NCBI GenBank assembly: GCA_002633005.1
Contig: NMRA01000108.1
Span: 424,500-488,499, forward strand
DNA: 64,000 bases
Reading direction: 5' to 3'
Origin: Phoronis australis
Lineage: Eukaryota; Phoronida; Phoronidae
Shown: piece after piece, positions 50,601-60,100 of the stretch
Numbering within the stretch: position 1 is the stretch's first letter
Layout of the letters: each line of letters opens with the position of its first letter
The notes under the pieces: model-generated
Database searches by the model: none
Seen by the model: only the letters and a program-made list of their open reading frames with translations
What the model was told of the DNA's origin: nothing
Position numbers and translations under genes: made by a program

Positions 50601-53600
50601 TCATATTGCATATTGCACACAAAAGCTACCAGCTCCAACATAGTTTGAGGAAGATTCAGCTTAGGAGTCAACAATGTGAAGTAAAAGAACAATTGCTATG
50701 GAAAGTAGGAAGTGATAAACATTTCGTGATCCTTTGACAGACATGAAATCGAAACACTAAAGTCTGTACTAACCATTGAGTGTCAGAAGTAATCGGACCA
50801 ACTTCCTTTTCCCTAGAACGGGTGATGATGTCATAACTTAATATTCTACCCTGTTCTTAGTATACAACTGTCTCAGTTGGCCTGTGTAAGCTTAAGAAGA
50901 GGTTTATGGTCCTGGCTGAGAAGTTATTTGTTTTATTACCCTCTGTGGATCAGTGAATAGCCAAGCCCGGAATGTGAACGGACTACTTGAAATTTTGGGA
51001 CAATTGAGACAATGAAGCAAGGGTGTTTGCCTCTTTCAAATAATTGTTTCATCCCATTGGTCTGCTCTGTGAAACACATCAGTATGAACGAAATACAAGA
51101 AACAGTAAATGTGATTGGTGAAGTACATAGTTTCTTATTTATTTTGTGCATACGTAGAAGGAGGATCATGGCTGATGGACAATATACCAGCTGTGACTTG
51201 TGTGGTAGACAGTGTGCTCGCCTTATAAGCACTGAAGGGTCCTGAAATTGACAAATAAATTCACTTTCAGGCAGCTCAAGAGAAAGAGGAACTCCAACGA
51301 GAGGGTGATGACCTAGATGCCAAAATACGTAAGGCTGAGAAGGAAATCCGTGCACTGGAAAACACTTTAAAGTTGATGAATGTCCGCAACTCCACCTACA
51401 GGCAAAGTTTCAATAAAGTCACAGATACAAGTAAGATTTTCCTATTTTGGGGTTTGTGTCATAAATCCATAAGTCTCACAATATTGTGGTTCCACGCAAC
51501 ATTCTGCAGAATTTTCTCAAAAAAGACTCTGCACTTGAATGGGTCTTATGGTAATTCTTAACCTATTTACCACACAATATGGCATGCAGGAGATATTTTC
51601 TTTTTTCAAATTTCTCATCGCAATCTAACTTGGATGTAAGCTTACTCTCATAATAGAATGGTCTGTACTGTACAGTTGTGATCTTGTAAACATTTGAGTA
51701 TTTGCATTTAGGATGTAGAAATGTTTTCAAACTGATGATGCTGGTTCTTATTTTTAAGCGAAGTGACTGAAGACTTTGTCTAGTCATGTGTTATTGTATG
51801 AATGCAAAAATGAATCAAAGTATTGGACTCTGCAAGCCTTTGAGTGAAACGGGATGTTCTAAAGTAATAGAAACACTACAAAAGCTCTGCTCGGTATACC
51901 TCTAAGAAAATTTTACTCTGTTCATATCATATGGTCTCTATTGTAAAGTTGAACAGCATCTGTTGAACATTTGATTATTTTCAAGTTTGTAAGCATTTGG
52001 AAAGTATCACACTGTCGGTTCCTATTTTGTGTAAAATGACTGAAATATTACGATGACGAGGTGTTGTCCTGTTGGTGCAAATTGAAACTAAACAGTTGGA
52101 ATCATATATACCGCAAGATATTGGCGCGCATTACCTGTGAGATGCGTGATCACACTTGCTTATCTCGCCATTTGTCTTGCGTTTGTGGAACTAGAGACTA
52201 TTTATAGCATATGGTGGAAAGCATTTAAAACCTGATAAATGACACTTTTGTAAATTGTTTCTAATCCATACACTTGTAATCACGTCGCTTGCCCTCTCTT
52301 GAAGGTGAAGAGATGGATGAGAGACAACAGTTGGAGGAACAGCAACGTGCTGTCATGGACAAGTTCAAGTACAAGCGGCGACAGATAAGGGAGCTGCAGG
52401 ATGACTTACAGGTAGAGTGAAATCGCACGGCGCGCAATAAGAAATGTCAGATTTATGTTTACTGTGCATCACACCTCGGCAGTGGCACGTTTATGATTGA
52501 GGACTTATTCGGATTAATGGTTGTAGTTCAAGTGCCACATTGCACTTATGTCAAGCCGAAGTGGTAGCTTCAAACAGTAATCAAGTAGCAACATTGAATT
52601 TCGCCATTGAAGCACTCAGTAACTCCATTTGTTCCATCGTTATTTAATTATGAATGCTAACTTGCTATATAAAGGAATGAAAATGCTTTTTATTCTTCTC
52701 CCTGTGAGGAATATTATCCAAAAATATGATCCATGCTCTGGTGTCAAGTTGGCCTTTTATGCCAGTGGCAAATTTCAGTTGTATTGTGGGAATGCAAACC
52801 ATCCTGTCAGACTAGTGCTCACAATGTAAAAGGCTACAAGTAAACTTAAATACTGTGGCACATGAAATGTTGTATTGAACAAAGTACTGATCTTGTGACT
52901 GGTTTTGGCAATACCCTATATATGCTATCTAAGAGGGCTTTCCTGGGCCATTCTCATTCAGAAATACACCATGGTTCTGTTGCAACAACACTTTTGTTAT
53001 TTTTGCAGACAATGAGTAACACGTTGTCAACGCTAAGCCGAGACGAGTCGGCGTACACTGAAATGATCCAGGAGAAAGAGAACAAGATCACACAATTGAC
53101 AAAAGACTTGGAAGAACTACAGGTGAAAATTGACAGATCGGCCAAACAGGTACATAACGTTTTGAGAATAAGGTTTTGGTTTAAAATAATACTGTAGTTG
53201 ATCTTATACGCGTTGCATCATATGTGCGCAGGCTGCTCACCTCGGCCCATATTGCACCAAACACCTGAAACCATTTTCCATTTATTAAACACTAACTTAT
53301 AACACATAGATGTATTAACACATTTAGACGGAGATGAGGAGCTAAAGATCTTATTACTCAAGAGTCCAGCAGTGGGGTCCAGTTGTATTCGTACCTCATA
53401 AACAGGAGATAAACAGATATGCTTGACCCACTAAGTCACCCAGTCTCCTCCTTTTTCTGATTGGCGTAGATCGTGTTAATTTGTGGTATTCCTATGTTCA
53501 AATTTATCAAGTGGAAATAGAAATTATTCAAGTCTTCCTGGTGGTTGGTGGATGATGGAGCTCTCCATTAACTTCTCACGTTGTTTGAAACTTGTGGTGA

Positions 53601-55931
53601 ATTTGCGAGTGTGTTCTACAAAGTGGGCCTCTATCTTGTGAACTGCAGTACTTTGAAAACATCTTCAATAATCCAATTTGAGTTTTTCCGTTGGATTGTT
53701 TAAGACTTTAGTTACAATGTGCTATCAACACCATTTTAGACATGTTGGTTTCTTCTTTCACAGAATGCAAAATACGCCAGAGAACTGAGGGCCAGTAAGA
53801 AAGCGAAAGACGAGCTGCCCGAGGAAAAAGATATGGAGATCCGAGATTATCGTGAATTCAACAAGAACATGGTGAAAATGATCGGAGAAGTCGTTACACA
53901 GTTTCCGGATCTAGGCCAGGCTGTGAATCTTTACTTCCAGCAGGTTTGTTATGTCATAGTGCAGTGACAACAGTGGTGATCTTCATCTGGATTAGGAAGC
54001 TGTGGTTGCAGCCATATGCCAATTTTTCATTCTGGTTCGCAAGCGTTTCACACTTTCGTGGACTTCAATTTCTTTCAAACAATTCTTACATGACTGATCA
54101 CAAAACATTGTTCAGGTTAATTCCGAAGTTCATTTGATCATTTGTTTTTGTCTTCGCAGTCACTTTTAAATTAGTTGAAAGTGACAGACAAGTGAGCAAA
54201 ACTGTGAGAATTTTGCAACGATTGCCGGGATGACCCCATATGCCGCTAAGTTGTATTGTTTAGGAGTACTTCTGTGGTCAACATAATTATACTTTTGTTT
54301 TTATGGGGAGAACTAAGGCTGCACTCCATAGATGCTGGAATCTGGCCAGTAAAGCCATTGTGATCATATGTTTTGCTTGAAATGCATGGTGATACCTAGA
54401 GAGGTCTAACTTGTATTTTGACATCTTTTGGTCTACAGAACGCAGACCCAATGCAGTGTTTTAGAGCACACGCTTGGTGTGTTATATGAAAGTTGATTAG
54501 GTGGCGCTAGTGAAACAGTGGTCCAACTAGAGTGCAGTTCTTCCTCTCGTCTCCAAGTTGGTGAAGAGTTTGCCATTCTCTCCTTACTCAAATAAGAGAA
54601 ATCTTTATGCAGAAGCAACACCAAGTGAATATCATATCCCCCATTGTCAGATGCAGCATAACTGAAACTACAGGTCATGTATGAACACTCAGTAGACCTT
54701 TGTGAGTCGCCGACACATTTTATTGCTGCTTTGGCTAGCTTGTAATTTGAATCTTGTTACAGGCTGACCTTCCTCCACCTCCATCCCCTGGGGCTAGTCG
54801 CTATGGTTCCCGACCGGGCAGTGCTCGAAGCAGTGTTTCTAGTTTGTCTGCACGCAGCGGAATGTCTGCTAGGAGCCAGGGCTCCATAACAAAAGGACCA
54901 CCCGCTGTTGAAATTGGAGGGGATTTCAGTAAGTCCGGTACTTTCTAATCAATTGTAGTTCTTCATTTCGTTAGCTTTTGAAAGTTAGAATAATTCATTC
55001 ATTTAACAATGTGGATTGTAGCAAACTATGTACTATGCTGAGTGAAATATAATTACACAACATTAATAGTACATTTCAACTTGTCAAAAATCTCTAGTCT
55101 TCAATGTAGCTCTCCTGTTGCACGAATGAACAAAGTAGTGGAATTAGGTTGTACCTTATACAAATGAGCATTGAACGGGGTTTAACCTTTGACCTCAATA
55201 TTATTACTATTATTATCAATACTTCAAGGGTGCGTTCACATAACAGGTCGTCACTCAAGGGGGCGGGCATTTGGAAAAGATGATTTATGACAAGGAATTA
55301 CACTCATGCTGACATCATCAAGGGCTTTATTAGAATATCTCCATCTCAGTACGACTTGATTGTTGTGATGGCGTACTTTATTTCATATCTGGATGAAACA
55401 GTGGCAAATGCAACTGTTGGAGGCTGGATGGGGGGTTTATATCATGATGACGGGTGATGACATCGGGAAGGGGAGGAGGGTAGTCAGTGAAAATTTTTGG
55501 ATGTAGTCTGCGAACATCTGAACCCTCCCTTACTACAAATCTCAAGCTAAGTGTTTATCCTGTGCTCACACATTTTATGGTTTTTACAGGTTTGTGTGTA
55601 GACCACGTTTGCACTTGATGACCTTTGCATTTAAGTAAAAACTGCTTTAATGTTGGGGTCATCAAGTGAAAACTAGGATTAGATGCGATTTACGTAAACT
55701 GTAATATACTCAAGTATAGAGACACACCTCGTGTTCAATTACAATGATTAGGCCTGGTTTCTAGCTAGGCATTTGCTTATATGTTCTAGTTAGTCAACAG
55801 AAAGGCACAAAAGTCAGACATATCTGAAACTGTTTGAATGTGAGTACTGTACTGTTGTGCATCTATGTCTTACAGAATCCCCAGGTGGTTCACGGGCTTC
55901 AAGCAGAAGTACTACTAGTAGCAGACGATAA
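41649..55931 (+). CDS. CCDC39: coiled-coil domain-containing protein 39, axonemal 96-nm ruler
   Basis: Twenty coding exons: 41649-41735, 42252-42371, 43589-43735, 43945-44103, 44487-44579, 44765-44893, 45363-45554, 46543-46646, 47071-47398, 47991-48155, 48673-48810, 49202-49318, 49695-49834, 50386-50461, 51271-51430, 52305-52411, 53009-53149, 53764-53943, 54763-54928, 55876-55931. All phases join, giving 934 aa (human about 941). With CCDC40 the protein forms the ruler on doublet microtubules of motile cilia that sets the 96-nm spacing of inner dynein arms and the nexin-dynein regulatory complex; human loss causes primary ciliary dyskinesia. Almost the whole chain is heptad coiled coil. Family signatures are the N-terminal [28 protein letters not shown] near residue 134, [13 protein letters not shown]-like [23 protein letters not shown] and [24 protein letters not shown]. 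The last two exons encode the usual Ser/Arg-rich tail. One donor (gttggt at 49835) is non-canonical after GT but is fixed by phase. Confidence 0.97.
42389..42745. repeat. dispersed repeat family B, copy 2
   Basis: Alignable over most of its length to 9726-10110, with shared blocks tgtatttgca, gcaggaacta, caaagtgcagttg, gcatcatgcag and ccccagcaccacgtc. It lies in the second CCDC39 intron, in the same orientation as copy 1. Confidence 0.7.
45932..46044 (-). mobile_element. tRNA-derived SINE, copy 3, degraded
   Basis: Head and body recognisable on the minus strand (B box ggttcaaatct), but rearranged. A SINE-tail fragment (caccaaacacccgaatcc) lies 350 bp to the left at 45580, suggesting an insertion or deletion has split the element. 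It lies in the CCDC39 intron between 45554 and 46543. Confidence 0.65.
53201..53452 (-). mobile_element. tRNA-derived SINE, copy 4
   Basis: The tail gcatcatatgtgcgcaggc, then gcccatattgcaccaaaca and the body up to a head ending in cccagtctcctcc. The B box is worn (aggtacgaatac on the minus strand). In a CCDC39 intron, antisense to that gene. Confidence 0.75.
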
Positions 55932-55979
55932 GCTGTCACAAGAAGCAGACGATAAGCCGTCATTAAAAGCAGACGACAA
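55920..55979. repeat. 24-nt in-frame repeats over the CCDC39 stop codon
   Basis: agcagacgataagc-type units start at 55920, 55944 and 55968, exactly 24 nt apart. The first contains the CCDC39 stop, TAA at 55929-55931; the second also has TAA in the same position, while the third has CAA. The unit length keeps frame. Confidence 0.85.
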
Positions 55980-56262
55980 AATGGGGAAGGATCATTCATT
56001 CAATGGCAAATGAACTGGTGTCAGACAAAGTTGTTCAAAATACAAAAGGAATTATGTAAAAGTGCCGAGTGAAACAGTTTGCATTTCATGCTCCTTGTAA
56101 TAGAGCTACACTAAAATCGTTATTTGAAAAGAAATTGTGCCGTTTTAAAACCCCATCTTGGAACGCAATGAAATATTTTAACTATAATATTTATTTTTTT
56201 ATTTAATAGTTGTTTGAACACTCAGTTTTGTAAATTGTTTTATGTGATGTAAATAAGATGTA

Positions 56263-56268
56263 AATAAA
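56263..56268 (+). terminator. polyadenylation signal of CCDC39
   Basis: AATAAA 332 nt after the CCDC39 stop, preceded by AT-rich UTR and followed by a T-rich stretch. It gives a short 3'UTR of about 350 nt. Confidence 0.7.
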
Positions 56269-56296
56269 ATTATACATTCATTATAAGATTTTCCTA

Positions 56297-56308
56297 TTTA
56301 TTTTTATT
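56297..56308 (-). terminator. paired polyadenylation signals of the helicase gene
   Basis: Two adjacent tttatt hexamers read AATAAA twice on the minus strand, 835 nt after the helicase stop. They lie only about 30 bp from the oppositely oriented CCDC39 signal. Confidence 0.6.
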
Positions 56309-57142
56309 ACAATAGCATGTAAAACAAAGATGGATGACATGAAGAAGAAAACAAAAATAACTTCTACTTCTAAACATTCAACACACAAAAACACATCAGA
56401 TACTTATTAAGAATTTGAAAAATGAAAATATTAGATAAAACACAATGAGCTTTTCTACAAATCTATGACCACACAGTCAGCATTCAAAGTAGTAGCAACA
56501 ATAAGCTGGACGGCAAACCAAAAATGTATTTAGCAATGTTTAATGACGCCACACCAATAAAAATTATCCAGTCTTCCAAATTCTCTTTATCCCTCAATCT
56601 TGATATTACTGTTGCTATTAAGCATGCAACTATTACGCTAACAGGATTTGCACGCAAGTGGATGAGAAAGCATGCACTGTTGACCCCAGAGTATATTGAT
56701 GGCTTCGTCACAGATTGAAGTGAGTTAGTTGCTTTTCACTAGTTGATTTTCATGGGCTTCACCGAATGTGTGTTGGAAGAGATAATTGCAATTGTAACCA
56801 ACGTGCCTGCTTAGCATACTGGTTTCAAAGTAAAAAAACGAATATTAAGTAAGGAAAACAATCATCATGACTGTTTTTAAAATTGAAAAAAATATTAATC
56901 GTCTTCACTTAATTAAAACTTCAAAATTGATGCATTTTAAGAGAAATTAGCGCATGGCTTTTCTTCAGAAGAGCAGCTAATGCCGCGCGTATTAATTTGT
57001 GAAGGAATTAAGGTTGGTTTGGTTACAGTCTGGCTTAAATTTGCTTAGGCATTTAGGTAATAAATCCTCTAATGTTAGCAAAGGAGTTGCCTCTGGAACC
57101 TTTTGCCAAACAATTTATGGAGCCTCATTTGTGTCTTCCACG

Positions 57143-60100
57143 CTAATTTCTGCGTCCTCTTCCTCCGTTACCACGGTGATATCCTGTTTCACCAGGTGGC
57201 TGCTGACTTCCAGCCCCACTGTTCACGCGACCCCTTCCTCGACCTCTGTTGGCTGACTTTCTATGATGACCTTGACCTCTCCAACTTGATGTGCACGGTC
57301 TTTCATCACCTTCATGGAAAGTAAATAAATAGGACCTTTGCATTGGTGTTACATTTCCAAATATAAATGCACAGTAGTAATAACGTAACCCAAATCAATA
57401 CACTATTATGTCCTCCCATGACTTTCTATAAAAATGTACGCTTCCCCTACGAATAGCATGTCACATCTTGTAACCCTCAAACTCCGTCTAAGTCACTGCC
57501 ACATATGACAAGTCTTTCAGTCACTGCTCTCTTCTTCAGCATGTTTTTCTATAATTTATAAACAGTACAGTAAGTCACAATCTAGAAACCCTCATATACA
57601 ATCAATATCACCTTCTATGACATCATCAAATTACAGGCTTGTTTAAACACACTCTTTCTTCATGCTAGCAACCACGCATGTCAATCTGACAAACCTGACA
57701 TGGTCAGTTGACTCATTGCTGATGATCATACAACAATTATATTACAGAAATTTGCACTTCAAAACACATTTTGACTTTCCCCTTAAACATTCAACCTGCA
57801 GCTATATATTCATTCGTCTTCACAAACCACTGGTCGCCAACATCACTTACTAATTTCGACCTTTTCATGTCGCACCCACTCAATCCACCGTTTCCAGGTA
57901 TCATCGGTTCCCAAAGTTTCAGCATTTCCCAATACGATCAGGCCACGCTTAGCACGAGTTAAAGCGACATTCATCCTTCTGCTGTCATCAATGAAACCAA
58001 GCTGGCCATGATCATTAGACCTCACAGTAGAAAAGATGATTACGTCCCGTTCCTGGCCTTGAAAGCCATCAACGGTCCTAATGTTGACATTTGCAATTCC
58101 TTTAGTTTGTAAGGCATCCACTATTTTGGAGACCTACAACAGAAAAGTGTTAGTACAAAGTACATTTTTTTAAATTTCATAAATATGACTGTAGAAGATA
58201 AATGGCATAACTGCTACACTCGAATTGACATAATACCTGTAAATGACCTAGAACAATAACAAGAGCATCGTATGTACTAATTAAGACACCAACTGTTGTA
58301 AGTAATGCTCTAAAAGCAAAGCCCAATTCCATAAAATGAGAAGAATGAAATCACCATAACTCATCATTTTGTGTTTTCTAACTCTGCAGTCTCATTCTGC
58401 ATTATAATTTCCCTCACAGCGTCATGTGATTAATATGCCACTAATAAAATAAATAAACTTATAGTTGATTACGTTAATACATAGTTATTAGACCACTATT
58501 AAACTTAACTGTTAAGATTAATGGCAGAAACAATGTGAAACTCTGACTGTAGTTGATTAAAAAATAGCTAGTGCAGGTGGTATTATATACGTTGCATCAG
58601 ACATGTTACTCAGCCCAGGGCCCATATTACTGGACCCACATTGCTGCACCAAGCACCTGACACTATTTTTCATACATACAACACAGTCACATAGTATTCA
58701 CTGAAATGGTCACCCAGTCTTTTAAGAAGTTTAAATAAATAAATAAATATTATATACACAAATAAAGACCGAGCTGAGGAGCTAAAGACCTGACTCAAGG
58801 GTCTAGTAGTAGAGTCCAGTGGGATTCGAGCCTACAACCATGAGAACAAGAGGCATACACTCAACCCACTAGACCACACTGCCACCTCTTGGTTGTGACA
58901 CTGTTAAAGTCAGTGCTATGGTAAATCAGCACTGATTTCATACCTGCGCCTTGTACGGTGAGATGACGCCAATGGCACTCTCTTCCAGCCCACCTGACAA
59001 CAGTGTCTCCACATCACTAACCACACGATCCACCTCTGATTGGTTGAACTTTGAGGAGCCTTTTGACCTTTCTTCATTCTATAAATATATTACAACAATA
59101 TCCACTTCTGATTTGTTGAACTTTGAGGACCCTTTTGACCTTTTTTCATTCTACAAAGATATCACAACACCTCCGATTTATTGAACTTTGAGGGGCCTTT
59201 TGACCTTTCTTCATTCTATAAATCCACCTCTTGATTTGTTGAACTTTGAGGGGCCTTTTGACCTCTCATTCTATAAATATACTAAATTATCCACCTCTGA
59301 TTGGTTGAACTTTGAGGAGCCCTTTGACCTTTCCTCATTCTATAAATATACTACAATATCCACCTCTGATTGGTTGAACTTTGAGGAGCACTTTGACCTT
59401 TCTTCATTCTATAAATACATTACAACAATATTCACCTCTAATTGGTTGAACTTTGAGGAACCTTTTGACCTTTCCCCATTTTACAAGTGCATTGCAGTAA
59501 AGTTTGTTGAATAAGGACTTTTCATAAAATTTTCTTAATAAAAACAAATAAGTAGTTTTTCTTGCACAGCTAATCATCAACCAAGCATTTGGTGAACTTC
59601 TGAGGATTTAAAAACATGGTGAGCTTTTAAAAAAAAAATGGAAAATAATAATTTCAGACTTTCATTTAATTTCGTTTTGGAAAAAAATTCATCACACAAA
59701 TGCCTTTAAAGTAGTCCATGTGGTAAAAAGATGGGATAGGTGGCCTAAAATGAAAGTAATTGTCAAGCTTTGAGCTGATCATTGTGTGCTGGAAAAATAT
59801 TGAGAAGGATCACTCTTGTGTCCATGGCAACCGAGGAACGACAGTAAACATCTTAGACTTCAGTTAAGGCTTCAAAAAAGCAGCAAAATCTAAGGAAAAC
59901 AATAAATGGAATATTTATTTTCCTGATAAAATGCATACTTCTAAATTACAGACATCAGGCATTTCAAACTGTGCTCAAGTACTGCAGAAATCAACTAAAT
60001 AAAACCGCTAGATTATCCCGTGAAACACGCAGATCTTCACCACTGAAAGCAATTTGTTTCAGTAGTTACCTTTGGCATGTTGACAAATGCTACAGGTTTT

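Noticed and set aside
58951-59514. Plus-strand repetitive proteins with LNFEEPFDLS units
   Set aside because: They are the antisense reading of the exon-derived minisatellite; the minus strand carries the real exon with matching phase and helicase motifs.
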